Positions 45,105 to 54,717 are shown, numbered from the stretch's first letter. The stretch is 64,000 bases of DNA from Bacteroides oleiciplenus YIT 12058 (GCF_000315485.1 NZ_JH992941.1:310001-374000); one strand, 5' to 3'. The notes: a model not told the origin generated them from the sequence alone. Program-made: numbers and translations.

Positions 45105-47063
45105 ATGAAGGTATGCAGGAGTGCCGGAGCGGCATCTTTTTTCCTACTATTTTTCTGGTTGCTTACTCCCGGGCGAGTTTGCGGACAAGAAACAAACGAA
45201 CAAGAAAAATATCACGTAGATAGTACGTTATTTGTCTACTACCAGCGTTGCAGGACAGAAGTAACCTCCCCTTCCGTCATGCAAAAGCTAGATACCCTCT
45301 TCCAAATGGCAGCAGAGAAAGGAGATGCACGGATGCAGGCCGTAGCCCTCTCCACTAAAGTAGACCATTTCTATTTCAGTCCCGCTACCGAAGAGCAAGA
45401 AGACAGCCTGATTTTCTACACCAATAAAGTCAAAGAGTTTGCCTTAAAGACTAACCAGCCCCAATATTACTATTTTGCATGGGCAAACCGTCTCATTACT
45501 TACTACACCAAACAAAAGAAATTAAACCTGGCCCTCTACGAAGCTAATAAAATGCAGCAGGAGGCCGAAGACCGGGAAGAAATTGATGGCATGCAAAACT
45601 GTTATCAGGCACTGACGCGCATCTATCAGGCCAAAGAACTCCATAAGCAGGCTGCCATATACGGTCAAAAGCTGATAGACCTCACACTGAAATACAATCT
45701 GAACCAGTACAACCTGACAAACAAATATCTTGAATTGAGTAACTGCTATCTTCAAACTCACGAAATAGAAAAAGCATGGAAAGCTCTTGAAGAAGCCCAA
45801 AAGTATGTGCTCAATGAAGTTCAGCAAGGATACATCCTGTGTGGGACTCTCCGCTACTATGTCCAGACAAACGACCTGACAAAAGCCCGTCAGTTATTAG
45901 AGGAGGCTACACAATATTACAATAATAACATCGAGTTGCTCACTAAACGCAAAACCAACCTGCTGGAAGTTGCTACAGACTACTATATGAAGACCAAAGA
46001 GTATGACAAGGCTCTGGCCACTCATCTCGAGATTCTTGAAGTAAATGATTTTGCAACTCCATCCTCATACCGCAGACTTGGCCTCATTTATGCTGCCCAA
46101 AAAGAGTATTTAAAAGCAATTGACAATTTAGAGTATGCTTTTGCACTCAACGATTCGCTAAGCAGTGCTCAGGAAGATATATCAGTAGGAGAATTCGCCA
46201 CCATTCTAGGAATGGAACATCTTAATCAAGAAAACAAAGAACTGATACAGAAGAATCAGGAAATACTACTGGAAAACCGCCGCCGCCTCATTATTCTCTT
46301 ATGTATTATTATAGCAAGTTTTGCATTCATGTTCTTCCGCGAAGTCCGCTTGAACAAGATTCTGCGCCGGGCTAAAGATGCAGAACAAAGCGCCAGTCGC
46401 ATGAAAACAGAGTTCATCCAAAATATGAGCCATGAGATACGCACTCCGCTGAACTCGATTGTCGGCTTTTCACAATTACTTGGCAGTATCTCCGAAAAAA
46501 ATGAAGAGTCGAAAGAATATACCGACATTATTGAACAAGGCAGCAACCATCTGCTTCAACTGGTGGACAATGTGCTCGAACTGGCAAACCTTGATAGCGG
46601 TACACCTATCCTCACCGACACTAAAGTTGAGATAAACGCACTGTGCCGCCAATGGATAGAAGAGGCTAAAAGTTCGCCCAAACCGGGAGTAGAATTGGTC
46701 TACCAACCGGAGCAGGAAGAACTCTATTTACACACTAATCCCAGCCGTCTCACACAAGTGGTATCACACTTGCTTCACAATTCAGCCCGATTTACAGAAA
46801 AAGGTAGCATCACACTCAGTTGGCATACCTTTCCTAAACAACAGTCATTAACAATTTGCGTAACAGACACCGGAATCGGTATTCCTCAGGATAAACAGGA
46901 TTTTGTATTTGAACGTTTTGCTAAAATAGATACATTTTCTACAGGAACCGGACTGGGCTTAGCACTTGGACGCCTCATTATAGAAAAGATGGGCGGCAGC
47001 CTTATACTCGATGGTAAATATACTGAAGGATGCCGTTTTATATTAACCCTACCTATAAAATGA
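45105..47063 (+). CDS. TPR-containing sensor histidine kinase (copy 1)
   Basis: 652 residues. Signal peptide (cleavage near VCGQE), periplasmic tetratricopeptide-like helical repeats (about 40-360; TRIYQAKELHKQAAIYGQKL), TM helix 394-412, then HisKA with His443 in NMSHEIRTPLNSIVGFSQLL, and HATPase with DTGIGIPQDK and GTGLGLALGR. No receiver domain is fused and no response regulator lies nearby. 48% or so of positions look identical to the next gene by eye. Signal unknown. Confidence 0.9.
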   Translation: MKVCRSAGAASFFLLFFWLLTPGRVCGQETNEQEKYHVDSTLFVYYQRCRTEVTSPSVMQKLDTLFQMAAEKGDARMQAVALSTKVDHFYFSPATEEQEDSLIFYTNKVKEFALKTNQPQYYYFAWANRLITYYTKQKKLNLALYEANKMQQEAEDREEIDGMQNCYQALTRIYQAKELHKQAAIYGQKLIDLTLKYNLNQYNLTNKYLELSNCYLQTHEIEKAWKALEEAQKYVLNEVQQGYILCGTLRYYVQTNDLTKARQLLEEATQYYNNNIELLTKRKTNLLEVATDYYMKTKEYDKALATHLEILEVNDFATPSSYRRLGLIYAAQKEYLKAIDNLEYAFALNDSLSSAQEDISVGEFATILGMEHLNQENKELIQKNQEILLENRRRLIILLCIIIASFAFMFFREVRLNKILRRAKDAEQSASRMKTEFIQNMSHEIRTPLNSIVGFSQLLGSISEKNEESKEYTDIIEQGSNHLLQLVDNVLELANLDSGTPILTDTKVEINALCRQWIEEAKSSPKPGVELVYQPEQEELYLHTNPSRLTQVVSHLLHNSARFTEKGSITLSWHTFPKQQSLTICVTDTGIGIPQDKQDFVFERFAKIDTFSTGTGLGLALGRLIIEKMGGSLILDGKYTEGCRFILTLPIK

Positions 47064-47109
47064 TATAAATAAAATATCAGAAAATCTTTTAGTTTCAAAA
47101 AAGATAAAT

Positions 47110-47117
47110 TAACTTTG
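47110..47117 (+). promoter_or_regulatory. -7 element of the second sensor kinase
   Basis: TAACTTTG in the 78-bp gap, the same octamer as before copy 1 (45060), so the duplication appears to include the promoter. Confidence 0.65.
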
Positions 47118-47141
47118 CAGAAAGCATATTAATAATCGACT

Positions 47142-49163
47142 ATGAACACTAAAAGGACATCATTGCATATCCTTACTATTTTGCTTTGCCTCATTACATT
47201 ATGCAGCCCCCAAATACGAGGACAACAAAGAGACACGCAGAAAGAATACAATGTAGATAGTACATTATATGTTTACTATCTCCGTTGTAAAGCTGAAACG
47301 AGTTCTCCCATTGTCATGCAAATGTCAGATACCCTCTTCCAAATGGCAGTTCAGAGAAACGACCAACGCATGCAGGCAGTAGCATTGTGCAACAAACTGG
47401 ATTTCTACTATTTCCAAAACACACAAGGGGACAGCATCAGTCACTACGTAGACGTAGTAAAGGACTTTGCCCGAAAAACCCACCAACCCAAATATTACTA
47501 TTTCGTATGGAGCAAGCGGCTCATTAACTTCCATATCAAGCAATACCAATATAACATCGCCTTGTATGAAGCGAACAAGATGATGAAAGAAGCCGAACAG
47601 GAAAAATATATGGATGGCATAGCCAGCGCATACAATGTTCTCAGTACAATTTACCAGTGCAAGAGATTATTCAACCTGGCTGCCGACAATAAAGAGAAAG
47701 AGATAGAAATCATTCTGAAATATGGCTTGGACACATACAACCTGACCACTTCCTATTCAGTATTGGCCAATCTCTATTGTGAATTGGGAGAAACCGAGAA
47801 AGCCTACGAAAATCTGCAAAAAAGCGCTTCATGCCTCTATAGCAGTACACAAGAGTTTTATCATTACGTCCGTGCCGCCCAATATTATCTTGTCATCGAA
47901 AAGTATTCCAAAGCCTGGGAATATCTGGAGAAGGCAAAGTACCTGTCCGATACGAAAAAAGAAGTACGGAAAAATCTTCAGGAATATTATGAAGTTTTAA
48001 AAAGATATTATACGCAAACGAAACAATACGAAAAGGCACTGAAAACCTTAAACTATTCCCTCGCTACTTTTGGGCAGAATATGAAGAACAATATGGACGC
48101 AACGCTCAATCGTGCTTCAATATATTATAATATGGGCGACATGGCCAATGCCGCCAAATATTTCATGGAATATTATCTCCTAAATGACTCGGCTCAGATA
48201 CATAATGAAGACATCACATCGGGAGAGTTCTCTGCCATGCTCGGTGTGGAAGGGTTGAAACTGGAAAAAAGCGAATTGCAACAGCAAATGCAACAACGCG
48301 ACCTGATAAACAAACAACGCATCATCATTTTCCTGATAGCGTTACTGACCCTCGGTTTCATTATTTTCTACCGCGAACATCTCCTCAACAGCCGATTGCG
48401 CGTATCCCAAAAGCAACTCAGCGAGAAGAACAGAGAACTGCTGCTTTCCCAAGAAGCATTGAAATACGCCAAAGAACAGGCAGAAGCAGGTAGCCGTATG
48501 AAGTCGGAATTTATACAGAACATGAGTCACGAAATACGTACGCCGCTCAACTCCATTGTAGGTTTCTCGCAAATACTCAGTAGCTACTTCAGCGATAATG
48601 ACGATACGAAAGAATATGCCCATATCATTGAGCAGAACAGTACCAACCTCCTGCAACTAGTCAGTGATGTGCTCGATCTCTCCTATCTGGATGGTGAACG
48701 GGATATACCTACACAGACCATTGTAGACATCACAGGTGTCTGCCAGACTTGCATCGACCAGGTGTGCTTCAAACTTAAACCGAATGTACAACTAATATTC
48801 ATCCCCGAACGTGAGAATTTCACCATGCAAACAAATCCCGACCGCATATCGCAGATATTAATGAATCTTCTGCAAAATGCGGCAAAGTTCACTCAAGAAG
48901 GCAGTATCACCCTCACATACCATATCCGCGAAGAAGAGAAAATAATTCTGTTCAGTGTAACAGACACAGGCATCGGTATTCCGGCAGATAAACAAGAAGC
49001 TGTGTTTGAGCGTTTCACCAAACTGGATTCGTTTGTGCCCGGCACAGGTTTAGGTTTGTCTATCAGTCGGATGATTGCCGAAAAGATGGGTGGTACCCTT
49101 ATTGTAGACTCAACCTATACAGCAGGTTGCCGCTTTATCCTGACTTTACCTTTGAAGGAATAA
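47142..49163 (+). CDS. TPR-containing sensor histidine kinase (copy 2)
   Basis: 673 residues with the same plan as copy 1: signal peptide (cleavage near IRGQQ), TPR-like periplasmic part (about 40-370), TM helix 393-410, a longer coiled coil (411-455), HisKA with His463 in NMSHEIRTPLNSIVGFSQIL, and HATPase with DTGIGIPADK and GTGLGLSISR. The first 130 residues align almost without gaps to copy 1 (DSTLYVYYLRC versus DSTLFVYYQRC). Orphan kinase; the partner regulator must be elsewhere. Confidence 0.9.
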   Translation: MNTKRTSLHILTILLCLITLCSPQIRGQQRDTQKEYNVDSTLYVYYLRCKAETSSPIVMQMSDTLFQMAVQRNDQRMQAVALCNKLDFYYFQNTQGDSISHYVDVVKDFARKTHQPKYYYFVWSKRLINFHIKQYQYNIALYEANKMMKEAEQEKYMDGIASAYNVLSTIYQCKRLFNLAADNKEKEIEIILKYGLDTYNLTTSYSVLANLYCELGETEKAYENLQKSASCLYSSTQEFYHYVRAAQYYLVIEKYSKAWEYLEKAKYLSDTKKEVRKNLQEYYEVLKRYYTQTKQYEKALKTLNYSLATFGQNMKNNMDATLNRASIYYNMGDMANAAKYFMEYYLLNDSAQIHNEDITSGEFSAMLGVEGLKLEKSELQQQMQQRDLINKQRIIIFLIALLTLGFIIFYREHLLNSRLRVSQKQLSEKNRELLLSQEALKYAKEQAEAGSRMKSEFIQNMSHEIRTPLNSIVGFSQILSSYFSDNDDTKEYAHIIEQNSTNLLQLVSDVLDLSYLDGERDIPTQTIVDITGVCQTCIDQVCFKLKPNVQLIFIPERENFTMQTNPDRISQILMNLLQNAAKFTQEGSITLTYHIREEEKIILFSVTDTGIGIPADKQEAVFERFTKLDSFVPGTGLGLSISRMIAEKMGGTLIVDSTYTAGCRFILTLPLKE

Positions 49164-49205
49164 AAACATTTTCACTGTAAGCGTACCACCGTAACAGAGA
49201 ATATC

Positions 49206-49213
49206 TATCTTTG
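49206..49213 (+). promoter_or_regulatory. -7 element of murF
   Basis: TATCTTTG, 50 bp before the ATG; -33 not recognised. Confidence 0.6.
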
Positions 49214-49263
49214 CAACGTCTTAAAACAACAGAATATAATAACGTTTCAAAAAGGAGATAGTT

Positions 49264-50562
49264 ATGGATATCACCGCCCTTTACAAAATATTTCTGGCAT
49301 GCACCAGCGTGACAACCGACAGTCGCAACTGTCCTGAAGGTTCTTTATTCATTGCCCTGAAAGGCGATAGTTTCAATGGGAATGCCTTTGCTGCCAAAGC
49401 ATTGGAATCAGGAAGTGCATACGCAGTAGTAGACGAAGCCGAACATGCCCCCGCAGGAGATTCACATTACATATTGGTAGACAATTGCCTGCATACGCTG
49501 CAACAACTTGCCAATTACCACCGCCACCAACTGGGTACACGCCTCATCGGCATCACGGGTACCAATGGAAAAACCACCACCAAAGAACTGATGGCCGCCG
49601 TTCTTTTGCAAAAATACAATGTGCTATACACACAGGGGAATCTGAATAACCATATTGGTGTCCCTCTCACTTTGCTGCGCCTGAAACCGGAACATGAGCT
49701 CGGCATCATAGAAATGGGTGCCAGCCATCCGGGAGACATCAAAGAATTAGTAGATATAGCTGAACCGAATTATGGCATCATTACCAATGTAGGCAAAGCA
49801 CATCTGGAAGGTTTCGGCTCTTTCGAAGGAGTCATCAAGACTAAAGGTGAACTGTACGATTACCTCCGCGAACGGGGCAATTCCATAGTATTCATCCATC
49901 ACGACAACGCATATCTGAAAGAGATTGCCGGAGGATTAAATCTTATTTCTTATGGAAGCGGAGATGAATTGTATGTCAATGGTCATGTGACGGGCAATTC
50001 TCCCTACCTGACCTTTGAATGGAAAGCAGGTAAAGACGGTGATCGCCATGAAGTGCAGACACAACTGATTGGTGAATATAACTTCCCGAATGCATTGGCT
50101 GCCGTCACTATCGGCCGTTTCTTTGATGTAGAACCGGAAAAAACAGATCTTGCATTAGCGGAATATACCCCACAGAATAATCGTTCGCAGTTGAAACAAA
50201 CCGCAGATAATACGCTGATTATTGATGCATACAATGCTAACCCCACCAGTATGCAGGCTTCAATCAGTAACTTCCATAATATGAAAGTTGAAAATAAAAT
50301 GCTGATATTGGGAGATATGAGGGAATTAGGAAAAGAAGGTCCGGAAGAACATCAAAAAATTGCAAACTTTCTCACAGAATGCGGTTTTGAGGACGTTATG
50401 TTGGTAGGCGACCAGTTTGCCGCTGCCAAACACCACTTCCCTATTTATCCGGATGCCCAGGCAGTCATTGAAGTCTTACAAAAAAACAAGCCTCACGAGA
50501 AAACAATCCTTATCAAAGGCTCGAATGGAATTAAACTGAATACGGTGATTGATTATTTATAA
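49264..50562 (+). CDS. murF: UDP-MurNAc-tripeptide--D-Ala-D-Ala ligase
   Basis: 432 residues. Mur ligase ATP site GITGTNGKTTTKEL, then MGASHPGDIKELVDIAEPNY, NVGKAHLEGFGSFEG, IDAYNANPTSMQASI and LGDMRELG. Adds the D-Ala-D-Ala made by Ddl to the peptidoglycan precursor. Its stop codon is inside the terminator hairpin. Confidence 0.97.
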   Translation: MDITALYKIFLACTSVTTDSRNCPEGSLFIALKGDSFNGNAFAAKALESGSAYAVVDEAEHAPAGDSHYILVDNCLHTLQQLANYHRHQLGTRLIGITGTNGKTTTKELMAAVLLQKYNVLYTQGNLNNHIGVPLTLLRLKPEHELGIIEMGASHPGDIKELVDIAEPNYGIITNVGKAHLEGFGSFEGVIKTKGELYDYLRERGNSIVFIHHDNAYLKEIAGGLNLISYGSGDELYVNGHVTGNSPYLTFEWKAGKDGDRHEVQTQLIGEYNFPNALAAVTIGRFFDVEPEKTDLALAEYTPQNNRSQLKQTADNTLIIDAYNANPTSMQASISNFHNMKVENKMLILGDMRELGKEGPEEHQKIANFLTECGFEDVMLVGDQFAAAKHHFPIYPDAQAVIEVLQKNKPHEKTILIKGSNGIKLNTVIDYL

Positions 50563-50574
50563 TCAATCACCGTA
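50541..50574. terminator. Perfect 15-bp hairpin spanning the murF stop codon
   Basis: Arms 50541-50555 and 50560-50574 pair without mismatch around a 4-base TTTA loop. The stop TAA is at 50560-50562. It serves murF and the convergent vanZ-like gene (stop at 50584). Confidence 0.8.
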
Positions 50575-50583
50575 TAATATAAT

Positions 50584-50976
50584 TTATTGTTTCTTCATCA
50601 TCCGCGGACGCAATACGAAGTAACCTATCAGCGAAGCAATCATCGCTCCTGTAGTATTCGCTGCAAAGTCCAACCAATCACCGCCACGGTAAGTGGTGCA
50701 ATACTCCTGCAATAACTCCACCATTCCGCTAAATAGCACAGGGCATACAAAAGCCCCTATCCATGCATGCCACAAAGGAGAATCATTTCTTCGGTGTGCT
50801 CTGAGAAACTCCAGCCACAACATGCCGGACATACCTAAATACATACAAATATGTACAATTTTATCAATATTAGGAATACTGTTCAATTCAGTTGTCGGCG
50901 GCTTAAAGAACGACAAATAAATCACCGTCAGTATAATCAGCAACGACACCGGATATTTCTTAATATAGTATAGCAT
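50584..50976 (-). CDS. VanZ-like membrane protein
   Basis: 130 residues, four hydrophobic helices. VanZ pattern: IDKIVHICMYLGMSGMLWLEFLR and FSGMVELLQEYCTTYRGGDWLDFAANTTGAM, with the conserved E/Q and R-x-x-D-x-x-D-x-x-xN segment. VanZ gives low-level teicoplanin resistance in enterococci; most homologues have no assigned role. Confidence 0.85.
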   Translation of the reverse strand: MLYYIKKYPVSLLIILTVIYLSFFKPPTTELNSIPNIDKIVHICMYLGMSGMLWLEFLRAHRRNDSPLWHAWIGAFVCPVLFSGMVELLQEYCTTYRGGDWLDFAANTTGAMIASLIGYFVLRPRMMKKQ

Positions 50977-51003
50977 ATTTCAATTTTATGAACGATTTGT
51001 GCG

Positions 51004-51031
51004 CAAAAGTACAGAACATTTTCTATATTTG
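51004..51031. promoter_or_regulatory. Divergent -7 elements of vanZ-like and SNF genes
   Basis: TACTTTTG on the minus strand (51011-51004) and TATATTTG on the plus strand (51024-51031), only 12 bp apart, so the two promoters probably compete. Confidence 0.6.
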
Positions 51032-51081
51032 CATGTTTTAGTAGAGAATAATAACGAAATGAAAGAATAATCTACTTTTTT

Positions 51082-52452
51082 ATGACTAAAAATGACAGAG
51101 CCAACTTTGGTAGCAAATTAGGCGTCATACTTGCTTCAGCAGGTTCCGCAGTCGGTCTGGGTAACATATGGCGGTTTCCCTACGAGACAGGCAATCACGG
51201 CGGTGCTGCGTTTATTCTCATCTACTTAGCATGCGTACTTATTTTAGGAATCCCTATCATGGTATCCGAATTCCTCATCGGGCGTCACTCACGTGCCAAC
51301 ACAGCGGGAGCTTATCAAAAGCTGGCACCGGGTACACATTGGCGTTGGGTAGGACGCATGGGAGTATTGGCGGGATTTCTGATTCTGAGCTATTATTCCG
51401 TTGTAGCCGGCTGGACATTGGAATTCATTGGCGAAGCCGTCACCGATAACTTTGCCGGAAAAACGGCAGCCGATTACATCCAGACATTCGATTCATTTTC
51501 TTCAAGTTCCTGGCGACCGGTTATTTGGTTGATACTCTTCCTTCTTGCCACTCACTTCATCATCGTGAAAGGAGTGGAAAAGGGTATTGAGAAATCCGCC
51601 AAGATTATGATGCCGATGTTGTTTATCCTGTTAATCATACTGGCGGCATGTTCCATATCACTGCCGGGTTCGGGTGCAGGCTTGGAATTTCTTCTGAAAC
51701 CGGAGTGGGACAAGGTGAATGCGAACGTATTCTTAAGCGCTATGGGACAAGCCTTTTTCTCTTTAAGTCTGGGCATGGGATGTCTTTGCACCTATGCATC
51801 TTACTTCAAAAAAGATACGAATCTGACAAAGACAGCTTTCAGCGTCAGCATCATCGATACATTCGTTGCAATATTGGCAGGGCTCATCATCTTCCCGGCG
51901 GCCTTCTCGGTAGGCATACAGCCCGATGCAGGTCCGAGCCTCATCTTCATTACATTGCCGAATGTATTCCAGCAGGCATTTAGCGGTATACCTCTACTGG
52001 CATATATATTCTCTGTAATGTTCTATGTTCTTCTGGCGGTTGCCGCACTTACTTCTACCATCTCCATGCACGAAGTAGTAACAGCCTATCTGCACGAAGA
52101 GTTCCATCTGAGCCGGAAGCGTGCGGCAAGTATCGTGACGGGTGGTTGTATGTTTCTGGGTATCTTATGTTCGCTTTCATTAGGAGTGGGCAGAGACTAC
52201 ACCATATTCGGTCTGAACCTGTTTAACCTGTTCGACTTTGTCACGGCTAAGATTATGTTGCCGTTAGGTGGTTTATGCATTTCCATCTTCACCGGCTGGT
52301 ATCTGAATAAGAAGATAGTCTGGGAAGAAGTCAGCAACAACGGAACGCTGAAAGTAACGTTCTACAAAGTGCTGATATTCATATTGAAGTTTATAGCTCC
52401 GATAGCCATTTCACTCATCTTCATCAAAGAACTGGGCTTCCTGAAATTGTAG
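51082..52452 (+). CDS. Sodium-dependent transporter, SNF family
   Basis: 456 residues, about 11-12 TM helices. The N-terminal signature is SAVGLGNIWRFPYETGNHGG, with the unwound TM1 Gly-Leu-Gly-Asn. Relatives (LeuT type) import amino acids with sodium; the substrate here is not visible. Three bp upstream of the helix-hairpin-helix gene. Confidence 0.93.
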   Translation: MTKNDRANFGSKLGVILASAGSAVGLGNIWRFPYETGNHGGAAFILIYLACVLILGIPIMVSEFLIGRHSRANTAGAYQKLAPGTHWRWVGRMGVLAGFLILSYYSVVAGWTLEFIGEAVTDNFAGKTAADYIQTFDSFSSSSWRPVIWLILFLLATHFIIVKGVEKGIEKSAKIMMPMLFILLIILAACSISLPGSGAGLEFLLKPEWDKVNANVFLSAMGQAFFSLSLGMGCLCTYASYFKKDTNLTKTAFSVSIIDTFVAILAGLIIFPAAFSVGIQPDAGPSLIFITLPNVFQQAFSGIPLLAYIFSVMFYVLLAVAALTSTISMHEVVTAYLHEEFHLSRKRAASIVTGGCMFLGILCSLSLGVGRDYTIFGLNLFNLFDFVTAKIMLPLGGLCISIFTGWYLNKKIVWEEVSNNGTLKVTFYKVLIFILKFIAPIAISLIFIKELGFLKL

Positions 52453-52455
52453 GAG

Positions 52456-53391
52456 ATGCAAAATCCACTTAGAGATTTCTTTTACTTCTCCCGGGGAGAA
52501 AGGCGAGGCATCCTGACACTCATAGCAGCAACAGGTATCGTTCTTCTCTCCGGGTATCTTATATCTGCCTGGCAGCATAGGGAAAATATCTCTCCGGCTG
52601 ATATAGCAGAGCAGGCTGCTGCACGGCAGGAATACGACGAATTTATGGCTTCATTGGAAGAGCAGGAACAACCCCGAAGCAGGTGGAAACATACATCTTA
52701 TGAACGAAAAGAAGCTGAAATTCCTGTAGTCCTGATTCCCTTCAACCCCAATAAGGCAGATTCAATGGCATTCCGACATTTAGGTTTGCCTGCCTGGATG
52801 GTTAAAAACATCTTGCACTACCGTTCCAAAGGTGGCAAGTTCCGGAAACCGGAAGATTTCAAGAAGATGTATGGTATGACGGAAGAACAATATTCCAATC
52901 TTTCACCTTATATATATATCGCCCCGGAAGATACGGCACGCAATACACCGCAGTTATACATTCCCCAACCTGCACAGGCAGAAAATATAAAGTACGCATC
53001 CGGCACTGTAATCGACCTGAACCTTGCCGACACCACCGAACTAAAGAAGATACCCGGTATCGGGAGCGGCATAGCCCGTCTGATTGTCGGCTACAGACAG
53101 CGATTAGGTGGGTTCTATCAGATAGAGCAGTTAAAGGATATACACCTCGACACCCGGCAACTACAAGCATGGTTCAGCATCAAACCGACGGACATTCATC
53201 ACATCAACCTGAACCACAGCAGTGTGGATAGACTACGTTCCCATCCATATATCAACTTTTACCAAGCCAAAGCAATCGTAGAATACCGCAAGAAAAAAGG
53301 CTCGCTAACGAGCCTCAAACCTTTCATCCTCTACGAGGAATTTACAGAAGCGGACTTAGAAAGAATCAGTCATTATGTTTGCTTTGAGTAA
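52456..53391 (+). CDS. Membrane-anchored ComEA-like helix-hairpin-helix protein
   Basis: 311 residues. A TM helix (about 19-37) is followed by an acidic spacer and three HhH-type segments: FRHLGLPAWMVKNILHYRSKGGKFRKPED, then LKKIPGIGSGIARLIVGYRQRLGGFYQIEQ, then LRSHPYINFYQAKAIVEYRKKKG described by position (about residues 98-130, 195-235 and 255-290). ComEA binds incoming DNA in naturally competent bacteria; no other com gene is near. Confidence 0.85.
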   Translation: MQNPLRDFFYFSRGERRGILTLIAATGIVLLSGYLISAWQHRENISPADIAEQAAARQEYDEFMASLEEQEQPRSRWKHTSYERKEAEIPVVLIPFNPNKADSMAFRHLGLPAWMVKNILHYRSKGGKFRKPEDFKKMYGMTEEQYSNLSPYIYIAPEDTARNTPQLYIPQPAQAENIKYASGTVIDLNLADTTELKKIPGIGSGIARLIVGYRQRLGGFYQIEQLKDIHLDTRQLQAWFSIKPTDIHHINLNHSSVDRLRSHPYINFYQAKAIVEYRKKKGSLTSLKPFILYEEFTEADLERISHYVCFE

Positions 53392-53440
53392 TGCATGGAA
53401 TAACATGATTTACTCGTTCTTTCTGTAGGGTTATGAATCT

Positions 53441-53516
53441 TTTCACCACAGAGGACACAGAGGTTATAATTATCTCTGAATTAGAAGTATAAAAACTCTG
53501 GGTCCTCTGGGTGAAA
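53441..53516. repeat. Inverted repeat CACAGAGGACACAGAGG type
   Basis: Left arm 53441-53465 and right arm 53493-53516 pair with a few mismatches. The same family is at 29876-29947. It lies after the HhH gene and may act as its transcript end. Confidence 0.6.
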
Positions 53517-53617
53517 GAATTCATTTCTCTTCAGATATGAGTTTCTTCCAATAGTTAGCTCCTTTCTCAGGCACTCCTATGCTTTTTTCCTACTACAAGT
53601 TAGCCTTTTTCATCCGA

Positions 53618-53716
53618 ACATCTATTCTTTCCACCATGGAGGTTTTTTCTTTCCACCATGGTGGAAAGAAACTTTCCCCGTGATGGAAAGAAACTTTCTC
53701 CATGGTGGAAAGAATA
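53618..53716. repeat. Array D: nine 11-bp units built on TTCCACCATGG / TGGAAAGAAAC
   Basis: Units start at 53618 and every 11 bp to 53706. TTCCACCATGG occurs at 53629 and 53651, a variant TTTCTCCATGG at 53695, and TGGAAAGAAAC at 53662 and 53684, with TGGAAAGAATA at 53706. The units are largely self-complementary, so the array could fold or bind a dimeric protein on one helix face. 53517-53617 and 53717-53912 hold no gene that I can support. Confidence 0.82.
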
Positions 53717-53912
53717 AAAGCCTACTACGATTTTCCTTAACCGTCGTAGCGAAAAGAGATAAAAGTGGCGATGCGGCAGCTTAACTCCCGTAATTCACTT
53801 TTTTCACATTTTAATGCGACTTTTGCAGCCTCTCCTTCGTCTAATTAGTAACAAACAACCTGAAAACAGAAAAGGCCATTCCGAGATAAGGAACTAAAAT
53901 CATACTATCACA

Positions 53913-53999
53913 ATGAAAAGATTATTAATAGCCATACTGCTGGGCAGCATGGCACAGGGAGCTTTTGCACAAAAAATAGAAATAGAGGAAGGTGAATAA
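53913..53999 (+). pseudogene. Stub ORF: signal peptide followed by an early stop
   Basis: 28 residues: MKRLLIAILLGSMAQGAFAQ then KIEIEEGE and a TAA. A complete Sec signal peptide with only eight mature residues is best read as the 5' remnant of a secreted-protein gene whose body has been lost. Only about 60 bp separate it from the end of lolD. A GACTTTTG (53824-53831 region) is a weak -7 candidate upstream. A true micropeptide is the alternative. Confidence 0.5.
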
Positions 54000-54037
54000 C
54001 AGTGATAACGATTCGGGAGTAATGAGTACGGGGAACT

Positions 54038-54057
54038 GAGAGGATGCAAATCCTCTC
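54038..54057 (-). terminator. Hairpin directly after lolD
   Basis: GAGAGGAT (54038-54045) and ATCCTCTC (54050-54057), 4-base loop, adjoining the lolD stop at 54058. No long U-tract. Confidence 0.55.
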
Positions 54058-54717
54058 CTACATCTCTTTGCTGATTTCCCCGTCCACCATATGCACCGTG
54101 CGGTCTGTAATCTGTGCCAGTCCTTCATCGTGGGTGACAATGACAAACGTTTGTCCGAAACGGTTGCGGAGGTCAAAGAAAAGTTGATGCAGCTCTTCCT
54201 TATTATGCGTATCCAGGCTACCCGAAGGCTCGTCGGCCAACACCACAGCCGGATGATTAATAAGGGCACGGGCTACGGCCACACGTTGTTTCTCTCCACC
54301 GGAAAGTTCATTTGGTTTATGTTCGGCACGGTCCGACAATCCCATGAACTCCAGTAATTCCATTGCGGAAGCTGTAGCTTCTTTCTGCCCCACACCAGCA
54401 ATGAAGGCAGGAATCATCACATTTTCCAATGCGGTGAACTCCGGCAAGAGTTGGTGAAACTGGAATACGAAACCGATATGCTTATTGCGAAAAGCAGACA
54501 GTTCTTTTTCCTTCATCCGGCTCACCAGGGTGCCGTCAATGATTACCATTCCGCCGTCAGGGGCATCCAGTGTTCCCATTATCTGGAGCAAAGTAGTTTT
54601 CCCGGCACCACTCGGGCCGACAATGCTGACAATTTCTCCTTTATCTATATTCAGGTCGATGCCTCGCAAAACTTGCAAGTTACCGAAGCTCTTGGTTATT
54701 CCTTCTAATTGTATCAT
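54058..54717 (-). CDS. lolD: ABC transporter ATP-binding protein, LolD-like
   Basis: 219 residues from ATG 54717; the longer frame overlaps tcdA. Walker [11 protein letters not shown]-loop [19 protein letters not shown], signature [15 protein letters not shown], Walker [13 protein letters not shown], and the switch His in IVTHDEGLA. It resembles LolD, which powers lipoprotein release from the inner membrane; MacB-type ATPases are the alternative, since no permease gene is adjacent. Confidence 0.85.
   Translation of the reverse strand: MIQLEGITKSFGNLQVLRGIDLNIDKGEIVSIVGPSGAGKTTLLQIMGTLDAPDGGMVIIDGTLVSRMKEKELSAFRNKHIGFVFQFHQLLPEFTALENVMIPAFIAGVGQKEATASAMELLEFMGLSDRAEHKPNELSGGEKQRVAVARALINHPAVVLADEPSGSLDTHNKEELHQLFFDLRNRFGQTFVIVTHDEGLAQITDRTVHMVDGEISKEM

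Noticed and set aside
52456-53391. Evidence for natural competence
   Set aside because: A single membrane-anchored HhH protein is not enough; no comEC, comF or pilus gene in the window.
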